DNA from: a virus
Virus record (IMG/VR): IMGVR_UViG_3300044608_002745
Coordinates: 1-24,763 of that record
Length of the DNA stretch: 24,763 bases
Strand: one strand, 5' to 3'
How positions within the stretch are numbered: position 1 is the stretch's first letter; each line of letters opens with the position of its first letter. Positions 14,307-21,977 of the stretch are shown here, piece by piece. The notes under the pieces were generated by a model. The model saw only the letters and a program-made list of their open reading frames with translations, was not told the origin of the DNA and made no database searches. The position numbers and the translations under genes were made by a program.

Positions 14307-14579
14307 ATGGGATTCAAACTAAGTATAGCAGGAATTAACAAGTTAATAGAGAAAGGTTATGTAGACGAGGCATTCTCGGAAATTATGAGCAATCGTATTA
14401 GATGGGATCAATGGAGCAATGGTTTTATTGCCGTCTATCTTGTTAATCAACTTGGCAAGGAAAATATACGTAAGATTTATGACGCAATTAACCTGGGCTA
14501 TTGTCTCTTTGATAAAAGATTTCTTTCAAAGAGGAGATTAAAAGCCTTGGAAGATGCATATCAAACATATTGTAAATAA
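14307..14579 (+). CDS. Hypothetical protein, 90 aa
   Basis: Ribosome site AGGTAA. Helical, with conserved-looking aromatics: RIRWDQWSNGFIAVYLVNQLG followed by IRKIYDAINLGYCLFDKRF. No membrane segment, no known motif. Part of the continuous plus-strand early-gene run. Confidence 0.65.
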   Translation: MGFKLSIAGINKLIEKGYVDEAFSEIMSNRIRWDQWSNGFIAVYLVNQLGKENIRKIYDAINLGYCLFDKRFLSKRRLKALEDAYQTYCK

Positions 14580-14589
14580 GGAGGAGTAA

Positions 14590-14829
14590 ATGGATTTACA
14601 CAAAGCTTACAAAAAGTTTTTGAAGCGAGGGAAAACTATTACAGATGGCTCTTGTAGAATAACCATAGAAAATAAAAAATTTCTAATAGTTGAACGTATA
14701 TACGAGTTGGATAAATTAACTTTTCCAGTAATAAAAAGATTCATACCTAATTATGTTTATGATGGGCATTGGGAATGGGAAGAAAATTACGGCACACCTT
14801 CAACTTGGGAAGTAGTAGAGGAGGAGTAA
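14590..14829 (+). CDS. Hypothetical protein, 79 aa, WEVV C-terminus (distant Tad2-like candidate)
   Basis: GGAGGAG ribosome site. The start MDLHKAYKKFLKRGK and end GTPSTWEVVEEE resemble the ends of DUF2829/Tad2-like proteins (short N-terminal helix followed by GKK/GK, C-terminal WEVV). The middle differs, so the link is weak. The WEVVEEE codons themselves supply the ribosome site of the next gene. Confidence 0.6.
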   Translation: MDLHKAYKKFLKRGKTITDGSCRITIENKKFLIVERIYELDKLTFPVIKRFIPNYVYDGHWEWEENYGTPSTWEVVEEE

Positions 14830-15027
14830 ATGAGTGAACTAGAAGCTAGAAAATATAAGTCAATTAGTATGTTAAGAAAGAAAATTAGGGAAGATATGAA
14901 GGATTTACAGCTTTTAAACCGAACAGCTCCTATCGATTATACGAATTTCAATTTTTATAAAAGATACCTTTCAAACAGAATTGATAGCCATATTGAGCAA
15001 TTAATAACTAAGGGAGCAAAACAATGA
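14830..15027 (+). CDS. Hypothetical protein, 65 aa
   Basis: It begins directly after the previous stop, with GAGGAGG as ribosome site. Highly charged and helical: KYKSISMLRKKIREDMKDLQLL then YLSNRIDSHIEQLITKG. Its stop overlaps the next ATG by 4 nt. No family recognised. Confidence 0.6.
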   Translation: MSELEARKYKSISMLRKKIREDMKDLQLLNRTAPIDYTNFNFYKRYLSNRIDSHIEQLITKGAKQ

Positions 15028-15623
15028 ATAAATGGAATAATTTTAATGATGCCGAGGAGCAAATGTCTTACGAACTAATACCACATAAAACCATAGCAAA
15101 GGTGAAGTTAATGCTTAAGAAAGGCAACCACGTTACACAAGAGTTTCCTGACGGTTACGCTACCTTAAGCAAAGCAGGAACTAGTATATATCTAGCCTGC
15201 GAGTTTGTGATTTTAAGCGGTGAGTATGAACATAGGAAAGTATGGAGCAATATCGGTCTTTGTAATATGAATAGTAGATTAGGGACTGAGGGTGATAGAT
15301 ATGCCGATATTGGTAGGAGCATGATTAAAGCCATTCTTAACTCTGCTCGCGGTTTGCATTCCAAGGATAAATCACCAGAGGCAGAAAAACTAAGAACCAT
15401 TAGAAGCTTTGCCGATTTAGATAACCTTATATGCGTAGCTGAAATTACCATTAATGATAAAGGCGATAAGCCCTGTAACGAGATCAAGACTATTATTACT
15501 CCCGATCATGCCAGATACAGCGAGTTTATGGATGAGAGAAGCGGAAAGTTTCCGATTAATTACACGCAAGCAAATAATAAACAAGCAAATGATCCTTTTA
15601 CAGGAGATGAACTACCATTTTAA
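15024..15623 (+). CDS. Phage ssDNA-binding-like protein (DUF669/SSB type)
   Basis: 199 aa. The layout resembles phage OB-fold SSB-like proteins: DAEEQMSYELIPHKTIAKVKL, then TSIYLACEFVILSGEYEHRKVWSNIGL, and a conserved helix DIGRSMIKAILNSARGL. The last residues DPFTGDELPF form the acidic, Phe-terminated tip typical of SSB proteins that recruits partner proteins. It would protect single strands during replication or RecT-dependent annealing. The family name is from memory of the pattern; the OB assignment is inference. Confidence 0.72.
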   Translation: MNKWNNFNDAEEQMSYELIPHKTIAKVKLMLKKGNHVTQEFPDGYATLSKAGTSIYLACEFVILSGEYEHRKVWSNIGLCNMNSRLGTEGDRYADIGRSMIKAILNSARGLHSKDKSPEAEKLRTIRSFADLDNLICVAEITINDKGDKPCNEIKTIITPDHARYSEFMDERSGKFPINYTQANNKQANDPFTGDELPF

Positions 15624-15632
15624 AGAGGGGTA

Positions 15633-15971
15633 ATGAGTCAAGAGATACAACGCTGTATTAGCAGTGTTTACAATGCGATAGAGAATTATAATACGTGTTA
15701 CGAGTTTACTGAAATGCGTTATTGGTTATTAAACAGCAATTTAGGCAGGAATGAGAATTACTTATCTTTAATATCACAAATAGACCAGCAAAAGAAAATG
15801 GTTACTAGGCATTTAACTCAGCTATCGGAATCATTTGACGACCTTGAGATATTGATTAACCAATCAAAAAATCTGGTACAATTAGAAAGGAATAAGGATA
15901 AGCAGTTTGCTAAGCATTATGAGAAATATCATGCAAAATTAAATAGAGCAGTAAATGAAAGCAAAATGTGA
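15633..15971 (+). CDS. Hypothetical helical protein, 112 aa
   Basis: GAGGGG ribosome site. It looks like a coiled-coil or helical bundle protein (ISSVYNAIENYNTCYEF; VTRHLTQLSESFDDLEILINQ). Its end overlaps the next gene by 17 nt. No known motif. Confidence 0.6.
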   Translation: MSQEIQRCISSVYNAIENYNTCYEFTEMRYWLLNSNLGRNENYLSLISQIDQQKKMVTRHLTQLSESFDDLEILINQSKNLVQLERNKDKQFAKHYEKYHAKLNRAVNESKM

Positions 15972-16254
15972 AGAAATTATTATTGATCAGTATTTAAAGG
16001 GGAATATTAGCAATGAGTTTAAAGAGTTTTTATTGCTAGGACTTGCTGTTCCTGAAGACAAGAAACCTTTTCCTATGGATTTTAATGTATTACTCAAGAC
16101 GTTAGAAAAAGACCCGAAAAGCTTTCTTGAAACAGGAGAACTCCTGTTTATGTCCATTTTGGATTCAATCTCTTCAGGGATTTGTACCGAGGAGGAAATT
16201 ATTTCGGCATTCAAAGATAGAATAGAGGAGCTAGAAAATGAACCATCCAAGTAA
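15955..16254 (+). CDS. Hypothetical acidic protein, 99 aa
   Basis: Acidic and helical; IIIDQYLKGNISNEFKEFLLLG and LLKTLEKDPKSFLETGELL are the clearest blocks. It overlaps both neighbours, ending inside the methyltransferase start. The GAGGAG in its last codons is the methyltransferase ribosome site. Function unknown. Confidence 0.6.
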   Translation: MKAKCEEIIIDQYLKGNISNEFKEFLLLGLAVPEDKKPFPMDFNVLLKTLEKDPKSFLETGELLFMSILDSISSGICTEEEIISAFKDRIEELENEPSK

Positions 16255-17062
16255 TCATGAAACTATAACATGGCAGGCTACCGGTATTAAACTGGCACAT
16301 TTAAAAGAATATCCTAATAACCCGAGGAAAATAACGAAGGAAATGCTGGATAAGTTAGCTTCTCATATCAAGGAGGACGGGTATCATCAAAGAATAATAG
16401 TAGATAACGATTACACTATTATCGGCGGTCATCAACGCAAAAAAGCTTTATATATGGCAGGTTATGATGATGAGACTGAAATTGAGGTGTTAATGCCCAG
16501 TAGAAAACTAACGCAGGAGGAAATAGACAGGTTGAATATCAGAGATAACCTAGCGTTCGGTGAATATGACTTTGATGTGCTAACGGAGCGGTTTGATATG
16601 GAGGAGCTATTATCTTTTGGCATGGATAAGGAAATGCTCGCGCCTATATTTGATAAAACCATATTAGAAGAAATAGGGGAAGAAGAGGAAATAGAACTCC
16701 CGACAGAAGCTACTTCCAAGCTTGGTGATATTTACATGCTTGGGTCTCATCGTTTAATGTGCGGGGATAGTACTAACCCGCAGCATGTTGAAAAACTAAT
16801 GGGTGGAGCAAAGCCGATTTTGATGGTAACTGATCCGCCGTATGGAGTGAATTATGAGCCTGAGTGGCGTAATGAAGTAGGCAAAGGAGGTAGAAACACA
16901 GGCAAGGTACTAAATGATGATAGATATGACTGGTCTGAGGCTTACTCTCTGTTTACCGGTGATATAGCTTATGTCTGGCATAGTGCTAAGTATACTCATA
17001 AATTTGCCGAACATATAGAAAATAGCGGCTTCGAGTTAATAAACTTAATTATTTGGTACTAA
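16238..17062 (+). pseudogene. ParB-domain DNA methyltransferase, 5' part of a broken gene
   Basis: Residues ~10-110 form a ParB/Srx-like domain (LAHLKEYPNNPRKIT, then IIGGHQRKKAL and LTQEEIDRLNIRDN). Then the methyltransferase begins: LGDIYMLGSHRLMCGDST and the catalytic TDPPYGVNY with D199. The DPPY motif precedes the AdoMet-binding motif, which is the beta-class order of N6-adenine/N4-cytosine enzymes. Translation stops at TAA 17060-17062 immediately after LINLIIWY. The continuation is found one frame over, beginning VLSRGDYH, at 17053. In intact relatives a few residues (about five) lie between the IIW and SRGDYH motifs, so a small deletion of about 16 nt is the likely lesion. Confidence 0.85.
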
Positions 17063-17466
17063 GCAGGGGAGACTATCACAATAAGCACGAGCCTTTATGG
17101 TATGCGGTAAGAAAAAGCCAGAAAGTCAGGCATAATTGGCAGGGACGTCGTGATCAAACAACAGTATGGGATATAGATAATAATAATTACGGAGCAAAAA
17201 CAAAGGAAGAACAAACCGGTCACGGTACGCAAAAGCCGCTTGAATGCATGCTAAGGCCTATACTTAATAACTCCGCGCAAGCGGAAGGAGTATACGATCC
17301 GTTTGGCGGTAGCGGTACTACGTTAATTGCATGTGAGCGGTCAAAGCGTAATTGTTACATGATGGAATTATCCCCAGCTTATGTTGATGTTATAATAAAG
17401 AGGTGGGAAAAAGAAACTAATAAAAAAGCTGTATTATTGAATGAGGAAAAAAATAAAATTGGATGA
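17053..17466 (+). pseudogene. ParB-domain DNA methyltransferase, 3' part of a broken gene
   Basis: Frame-shifted continuation of the preceding fragment. It carries SRGDYHNKHEPLWYAVRK, the GHGTQKPLECM block and the AdoMet-binding YDPFGGSGTTLIACE, then the C-terminal CYMMELSPAYVDVIIKRWE. Both halves of the active site are therefore present in the DNA but not in one polypeptide. A TTG at 17053 could start a separate product, but it has no ribosome site. The lesion would abolish modification unless the two parts reassociate. Confidence 0.85.
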
Positions 17467-18016
17467 AGCTCAAATAGCTCAAGTAGAAGCATTAGCAGCT
17501 TACTTACCAATAAATAGAATTGCTGGATATTTTGGTTTTTCAGAGACCACCTTTCACGAAATTAAAAAACGGCAACCTGAAGTATCTGAAGCCTACAACA
17601 GGGGGGTGGCAAAAGCCTGTAGCTTTGTTGGTAGTATGCTTATGGGGTTTATTCGGGAAAAGGAAAACACTGCGAATAAATTGAATGCAATTACCTTTTA
17701 CCTTAGGACACAAGGGGGATGGGACAATAAATATAAAAATGATAATCAACCAGTTTATTTGACGTTTTCTGAAGAACAAACGCCTGCAGAAATACTTAAT
17801 GTTGGTTTTAATGCACTTAAAGAAGGTAAAATAGATTTTATTCAGATGCAACAGATAGGAAGTTTAGCATTAACCAAAATGAACATAGAAACTCGTACTC
17901 AGGAAGACAAAGCGGTATCAAAAGAACTGGAAATAGAAGAGGCAAAAGTATTTGTAAAAGAGCTAGATGAAGCAATAAAAAACTTGGATTTGTTAGAAAA
18001 AAATATGAAGAAATGA
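17441..18016 (+). CDS. HTH phage protein, possible small terminase subunit
   Basis: 191 aa. N-terminal helix-turn-helix: LAAYLPINRIAGYFGFSETTFHEI, followed by KKRQPEVSEAYNRGVAKACSFVG and a conserved helical block LMGFIREKENTANKLNAITF...YLRTQGGWDNKYK. This order matches small terminase subunits and related phage HTH proteins that bind element DNA. The C-terminal part is an acidic coiled coil. No large terminase is in the window, so the packaging role is only a possibility. The start overlaps the methyltransferase remnant in another frame. Confidence 0.65.
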   Translation: MRKKIKLDEAQIAQVEALAAYLPINRIAGYFGFSETTFHEIKKRQPEVSEAYNRGVAKACSFVGSMLMGFIREKENTANKLNAITFYLRTQGGWDNKYKNDNQPVYLTFSEEQTPAEILNVGFNALKEGKIDFIQMQQIGSLALTKMNIETRTQEDKAVSKELEIEEAKVFVKELDEAIKNLDLLEKNMKK

Positions 18017-18231
18017 TTATGTCGACAGGAAGATATATTAATGGTGTAGGTAGAAAGGCATATAGAAAACCTTTAGCAGAAGAAGAAAAAGATATACTAA
18101 GTGCAATTAAGCAAGATCAACGTGCAGCATTTGCTCGGTACAGAGAACTGGTAAAAGTTCGCAGGGAAAGAGAAAAGTTACGTCCCAGAGAACCTGAGGT
18201 GTATCATCACGACATCTTTAAAAAATCATAA
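18013..18231 (+). CDS. Hypothetical basic protein, 72 aa
   Basis: Starts at ATG 18013 or 18019, overlapping the previous stop (ATGA). Rich in Arg, Lys and Glu, with EEEKDILSAIKQDQRAAFARYR and RELVKVRREREKLRPREP forming long helices. A nucleic-acid or protein scaffold role is conceivable; no family recognised. Confidence 0.6.
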   Translation: MIMSTGRYINGVGRKAYRKPLAEEEKDILSAIKQDQRAAFARYRELVKVRREREKLRPREPEVYHHDIFKKS

Positions 18232-18255
18232 GAAAATCGGGGTAGCCAAAGCCTA

Positions 18256-18296
18256 TGGTATAATTACTTTAAAGTAGATAAGAACGTAAAGTAATT
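18256..18296 (+). promoter_or_regulatory. Extended -10 promoter with 10-bp inverted repeat before the cytosine methyltransferase
   Basis: TGGTATAAT (18256-18264) is an extended -10 element. AATTACTTTA (18262-18271) and TAAAGTAATT (18287-18296) are perfect inverted repeats starting within the -10, a good operator position. The methyltransferase start follows 9 nt after the second arm. Some C5 methyltransferases regulate themselves at such sites. Confidence 0.55.
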
Positions 18297-18304
18297 AAAA
18301 AAAG

Positions 18305-19354
18305 ATGTTAAATGTTCTAGATATTTTCTCAGGGATCGGGGGATTTTCAATAGGATTGGAAGCTGGAGGGATGAGAACGGTCGCATTTTGTGAGATTAAT
18401 CCATTCTGCCGGAAAATACTAACAAAACACTGGCCATCCGTACCGATATTTACTGATATTACCGCTATGCATAAGGAAGACTTAAAAGCTCTGCCAAGAA
18501 TAGACGTGATTGCGGGAGGATTCCCTTGCCAAGACATATCGGTAGCAGGCAAACAGAAAGGAATAGCGGCTAAACGCTCAGGACTATGGAAAGAATTTGC
18601 GAGGTTAATAAATGAAATTAGACCAAAATATGCAATTATCGAAAACGTGGCAAACCTTCGTAGCACGGGACTTATCAACGTCCTGCAAGATTTATGGGAG
18701 ATCGGGTATAATGCGGAATGGCATTGCATACCGGCTTCTGCCTTTGGCGCACCTCACAGACGGGACAGGATATGGATTATTGCCTACCCCGCTTGCCTCT
18801 GCAAAGTCGGATTGTCCATCGGAAAGGAGGAGACAGAGTCCGCACTTGGAGACAGTTGTAAAAATGCTTCCGACCCCGACTGCAAGCGATGCGAGCATAG
18901 GGAATATAATCAGCAAGGACGATGTTTACATGGTAACAAAAACAGGAAGTATCCGCAAACACAACAGGAACGGGATATCAGGAAGTCTGGGGCTAGCCAG
19001 ATATGTAAGATTCTTCCCGACACCGACCAGCAGGGATTACAAAGATGTGGGGGATTTGAAGAAATTAGCCCAATATGCACACAAGAGCAGATTGGCATGT
19101 ACTATTGCCGCCGAGGAATTAAGCAATGGGGAGAAGAGCCTTTAGAAGTAGCAAGGCTAAAAGATGAGAGGTTGAACCCTGATTGGGTAGAATGGCTTAT
19201 GGGCTATCCTATTAGCTGGACGGAAGGAGGAAGTCGCAAGCAGCGTCTTATGGCCTTAGGTAATAGTGTTGTGCCTTTAATTCCAGAGTTTTTGGGAGAA
19301 GCAGTTGTAAGCCGTTATAATAATTCTAATAAACTAATATATTGTAGTTTATAA
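18305..19354 (+). CDS. C5-cytosine DNA methyltransferase (Dcm-like) with suspected out-of-frame target domain
   Basis: 349 aa. The catalytic half is intact: FSGIGGFS (8-15, AdoMet site), AGGFPCQDIS with the nucleophile Cys75, IIENVANL (ENV at 113-115) and HRRDRIWIIAY (151-161). The C-terminal motifs are also in this frame: LNPDWVEWLMGYPISWT and QRLMALGNSVVP. Between them (about 18786-19130) the frame encodes an odd, cysteine-rich sequence (DCKRCEH, RCLHG, YYCRRG), while the next frame over the same DNA encodes LLPTPLAS, MLPTPTASD and FFPTPTSRDYKD, the repeated LPTPT pattern of phage C5-methyltransferase recognition domains. Two compensating shifts seem to have occurred, so sequence specificity is probably lost. 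Confidence 0.8.
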   Translation: MLNVLDIFSGIGGFSIGLEAGGMRTVAFCEINPFCRKILTKHWPSVPIFTDITAMHKEDLKALPRIDVIAGGFPCQDISVAGKQKGIAAKRSGLWKEFARLINEIRPKYAIIENVANLRSTGLINVLQDLWEIGYNAEWHCIPASAFGAPHRRDRIWIIAYPACLCKVGLSIGKEETESALGDSCKNASDPDCKRCEHREYNQQGRCLHGNKNRKYPQTQQERDIRKSGASQICKILPDTDQQGLQRCGGFEEISPICTQEQIGMYYCRRGIKQWGEEPLEVARLKDERLNPDWVEWLMGYPISWTEGGSRKQRLMALGNSVVPLIPEFLGEAVVSRYNNSNKLIYCSL

Positions 19355-19356
19355 AA

Positions 19357-19446
19357 ACTAATATATACTAATATTATTAAATTAATATATTGCAATATAC
19401 AGCAAAGCGTATATATTAGTATCAGTAAATTAATATATTAGTATAT
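19357..19446. promoter_or_regulatory. Repeat-rich partition promoter and possible centromere-like site
   Basis: ACTAATATATAC (19357-19368) is the exact inverse of GTATATATTAGT (19409-19420). TAAATTAATATATT also occurs twice as a direct repeat (around 19378 and 19425), and TAATATAT-type words recur throughout. TTGCAA plus 16 nt and TATATT may form a promoter overlapping the second arm. Iterated sites upstream of parA are the usual binding place for the small RHH partner. Confidence 0.55.
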
Positions 19447-20082
19447 ATGAAAATAATAGCAGTACTTAACCAGAAAGGCGGATGTGGTAAGACTACGATT
19501 GCTATAAACCTTACTCATTCATTACAGAACTTAGGTCATAAAGTATTACTTGTCGACAGCGATCCTCAAGGATCAGCTAGAGATTGGAATGTAGAAAACG
19601 ATGGTAAAATTATCCCGATTATAGGATTAGATAGAGTTTCACTCGCAAGTGATATAGAGGCAGTAAAAGCAGGTTACGAGTTTATTGTTATCGATGGAGC
19701 GCCATCAGTAACTAAACTCGCTGCTGCTGCTGTAAAAATAGCGGATTTTGTTTTAGTACCAGTCCAACCGTCTCCTTGGGATATCTGGGCAACATCTGAT
19801 TTAGTAGAAATAATCGAAGCGCGACAGGACGTTGCTAATGGTAAGCCATTGGCAGCTTTTGTCGTTAGTAGGGTTATTAAAAATACTAAATTAAGCCAAG
19901 AAGTAGTAGAGGCTTTAAAACAATATGAACTACCCGTTCTTAATTCATATACTACGCAGCGAGTGGTATATCCAACTTCTGCAAGCGAGGGCAATACTGT
20001 GTATACTCAGGTTTTTAACGATGCAACGTTAGAAATAGATTCTATAAGAGATGAAATACTAGAGGCAATGAAATGGCTTTAA
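19447..20082 (+). CDS. parA: ParA-type partition ATPase
   Basis: 211 aa, the short plasmid (type Ib-like) ParA length, lacking an N-terminal HTH. The deviant Walker A is KGGCGKTT (10-17), followed by VLLVDSDPQGSARDW (Walker A' region) and FIVIDGAPS (Walker B). C-terminal FVVSRVIKNTKLSQEVVEAL fits the family. It would position plasmid copies over the nucleoid together with the overlapping RHH gene. Upstream repeats support autoregulation. Strong evidence that the element is, or recently was, an independent replicon. Confidence 0.95.
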   Translation: MKIIAVLNQKGGCGKTTIAINLTHSLQNLGHKVLLVDSDPQGSARDWNVENDGKIIPIIGLDRVSLASDIEAVKAGYEFIVIDGAPSVTKLAAAAVKIADFVLVPVQPSPWDIWATSDLVEIIEARQDVANGKPLAAFVVSRVIKNTKLSQEVVEALKQYELPVLNSYTTQRVVYPTSASEGNTVYTQVFNDATLEIDSIRDEILEAMKWL

Positions 20083-20276
20083 AACCTAAACTAAAAAATA
20101 ATTCCAACCTTCATAAGGCAGAAGCTCTTAAAGAAGTGGTAAAAGAAAAAATGGTAGGGATCACGATACTTGTGCCTGAATCCGTAAAGGACAATCTTAA
20201 AGTGAAAGCTATCCGTAATAAGACTAATGTTACCAATGTAATATTAGATTTTATTAAGGAGTATATAAAGAACTAA
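20073..20276 (+). CDS. Ribbon-helix-helix partition partner (ParG/CopG-like)
   Basis: 67 aa, overlapping parA by 10 nt. A flexible basic N-terminus (KPKLKNNSNLHK) leads to GITILVPESVKDNLKVKAIRNKTNVTNVILDFIKEY, where the ITILVPES strand and two helices make an RHH fold. In short-ParA systems this protein binds the centromere repeats and stimulates the ATPase; the repeats at 19357-19446 would be its site. Confidence 0.85.
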   Translation: MALKPKLKNNSNLHKAEALKEVVKEKMVGITILVPESVKDNLKVKAIRNKTNVTNVILDFIKEYIKN

Positions 20277-20279
20277 AAC

Positions 20280-20573
20280 ATGGATTTCATAGAAGCAATA
20301 AAAGCAGTATATGAAAAAGATGCTGCTATTAAGAGGAAAAACACAAGTTATTGTATTTATAAAAACAAAAAAACTGACCGCTTAAGGATATTGAGTTTTG
20401 ATAAAACAGGAGAGGCTATTTATAAAAATTATAGTCTTTTGTCGAATATAGATGCTTTTAGCAATGATTGGGTGGTAACTGATGAATATGATTATTTTAT
20501 AGCAAGAGACAATTTAGTTCAGCGTAAATTACCCATATTAAAGCTTCCTAAAAAGAGATTTAAAAATATATGA
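20280..20573 (+). CDS. Hypothetical protein, 97 aa, possible Tad2-like fold
   Basis: The start MDFIEAIKAVYEKDAAIKRK resembles the MNIIEAMKEAREGKKIRRK start of the 23363 protein, and a SNDWVVTDEYDYF segment could be the equivalent of the DWEVV motif, followed by an extra basic tail. If so, it is a diverged DUF2829/Tad2-like member. Its stop overlaps the next ATG (ATGA). Confidence 0.6.
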   Translation: MDFIEAIKAVYEKDAAIKRKNTSYCIYKNKKTDRLRILSFDKTGEAIYKNYSLLSNIDAFSNDWVVTDEYDYFIARDNLVQRKLPILKLPKKRFKNI

Positions 20574-20809
20574 AAAATTTTGATGATCTAGACAAAACAG
20601 AGCAACTACATTATATAGCAGCTGCTATACTAAGACAGCAGTACACGAACAATGATATTTTAACAAAGAAAGTGACTCCTGAAATCTTGGTGGAGGAATT
20701 CTCGTCAGTAATAGAAATAGATGATCGTGAAGAAATGATACATAATTTAAAAGCAGTGTTATATACAGTACTTGTTGAATTTCCAGAAAAACCTAAAAAT
20801 AAAAAGTAA
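20570..20809 (+). CDS. Hypothetical acidic protein, 79 aa
   Basis: Coupled to the preceding gene by a 4-nt overlap. Helical, acidic: LDKTEQLHYIAAAILRQQY and VEEFSSVIEIDDREEMIHNL. No motif recognised. Confidence 0.6.
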   Translation: MKNFDDLDKTEQLHYIAAAILRQQYTNNDILTKKVTPEILVEEFSSVIEIDDREEMIHNLKAVLYTVLVEFPEKPKNKK

Positions 20810-20828
20810 TAAAGAGAGGTTACAAGCT

Positions 20829-21041
20829 ATGCTCTTAAATTTAATAGTTGCAGTAATTGTAGGTTTTATAATACTTATATTATGGGTATTAAAAGGAGTT
20901 TATGATTGCATAAGTACTATGGATCAATTAATAAAAAAACTTTCAAAAGTAACTGATCTTTTACACGATAGACTTTCACGTGTAGAAAGATTAATGAATG
21001 ATCGAGTAGAAGCAAAAAAGAACACGACTAAAGATGAGTAA
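20829..21041 (+). CDS. Single-pass membrane protein with coiled coil, 70 aa
   Basis: ATG at 20829 with AGAGAGGTT as ribosome site; an in-frame upstream start at 20772 would put 19 polar residues before the helix and overlap the previous gene. Residues 1-22 (MLLNLIVAVIVGFIILILWV onward) are a membrane anchor; the remainder (TMDQLIKKLSKVTDLLHDRL and LSRVERLMNDRVEAK) is a heptad-patterned coiled coil. The topology resembles small phage spanin- or tail-anchor-like proteins, but no function can be assigned. Confidence 0.6.
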   Translation: MLLNLIVAVIVGFIILILWVLKGVYDCISTMDQLIKKLSKVTDLLHDRLSRVERLMNDRVEAKKNTTKDE

Positions 21042-21393
21042 GGAATATAACTCTAAAAGTGCCATAATTCTCCAAAGATATACCCCTGAAGCAATACAAG
21101 AGTTGTTAAAAAGTGGCGAGTCTAAGTCAGCTGTAGCTAAAACTCTTGGATTACATATGAAAGCTTTTAACGAGTATATACAAAAGTATGGCCTAACTTA
21201 TCAGTATTCTCGAAAGTCTAAAAGCACTCAAAAGTACAATAGAGAGAAGGAAAAACAATACGAGAAGAGGATACCTGTTAAGGATTTAAATTCAGAAGAA
21301 GCAGCAGACCCACTTAAGAAGTTTCATGAAATGCTAGCTAAAAAGAGAGAAAGAAGGTTGTTGCGTGAGCTTAAGAATCCTTATGATTGGTAA
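21034..21393 (+). CDS. HTH-motif basic protein, 119 aa
   Basis: Overlaps the previous gene by 8 nt. AIQELLKSGESKSAVAKTLGLHMKAFNEYIQKYG is a homeodomain-like helix-turn-helix. The second half is very basic and charged (KSTQKYNREKEKQYEKR, KKRERRLLREL). It is probably a DNA-binding regulator or a terminase/recombination accessory protein. Confidence 0.65.
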   Translation: MSKEYNSKSAIILQRYTPEAIQELLKSGESKSAVAKTLGLHMKAFNEYIQKYGLTYQYSRKSKSTQKYNREKEKQYEKRIPVKDLNSEEAADPLKKFHEMLAKKRERRLLRELKNPYDW

Positions 21394-21417
21394 ATGATTA
21401 AATAATAGGACACATAA

Positions 21418-21648
21418 ATGAACATAGTTAGAGTAAAGTATCTGGAAAAACCTAACCTCAATCTTGTTTTAGAAAATATTATCAAGGCATATGGTTATAA
21501 AGGAGGGGTTACTATTTTATATAAGAATGAAGACGAGATTAAAATCACAGTAGAAAATTTGAATACGGATGAGTTATTGAAGAGTTTAAATATAGCGGTA
21601 TATCATGCGTTGCACATGGATTTTTGTATAGAACCACAGAGGGAGTAA
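21418..21648 (+). CDS. Hypothetical protein, 76 aa
   Basis: AGGA ribosome site. Alternating strand/helix pattern (VLENIIKAYGYKGGVTILYK, then EIKITVENLNTDELLKSL), consistent with a small alpha/beta fold. No family recognised. Confidence 0.55.
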   Translation: MNIVRVKYLEKPNLNLVLENIIKAYGYKGGVTILYKNEDEIKITVENLNTDELLKSLNIAVYHALHMDFCIEPQRE

Positions 21649-21653
21649 TTGGA

Positions 21654-21977
21654 ATGGATAAGAAACTAAAGTTTTTATCAGAAGGCGTCAGTTTCTGTGA
21701 TGAATATACTAAAAACATTATTAAGGTTAAGCTTAGTGAAGTATATTTTACTATCACTATTAACGACAAGACTTATTTTTTTACATTAAAGGACGACGGA
21801 AGATGTTTCTTTGATGGTACGGAATATTGTTTAATGGCTAAAGATGTTAGTACATACCCAACTTTAAATGATTTATCTTCTGCTAATATTCGTAATGATG
21901 GCAAACCTTGTTCTGATAATGAACAACAGAACAGAGAAATTGTCGAACAAATAAAAAATGATTTAACAAATCAATAA
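21654..21977 (+). CDS. Hypothetical protein, 107 aa
   Basis: ATG at 21654 with GAGGGAG upstream is preferred; a start at 21624 would lie inside the previous gene. The beginning MDKKLKFLSEGVSF is similar to MNKELKFLAINNIKF of the 23662 protein. A beta-rich middle (VYFTITINDKTYFFTLKDDG) precedes a polar tail. Function unknown. Confidence 0.6.
   Translation: MDKKLKFLSEGVSFCDEYTKNIIKVKLSEVYFTITINDKTYFFTLKDDGRCFFDGTEYCLMAKDVSTYPTLNDLSSANIRNDGKPCSDNEQQNREIVEQIKNDLTNQ

Noticed and set aside
18295-18729. Minus-strand frame of 144 codons
   Set aside because: Antisense to the conserved catalytic half of the cytosine methyltransferase; no motif or ribosome site.
18612-19145. Independent 177-aa gene within the methyltransferase
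   Set aside because: Its LPTP blocks are better explained as the displaced recognition domain of the same methyltransferase; the supposed start lies in conserved catalytic coding and the first 50 residues look random.
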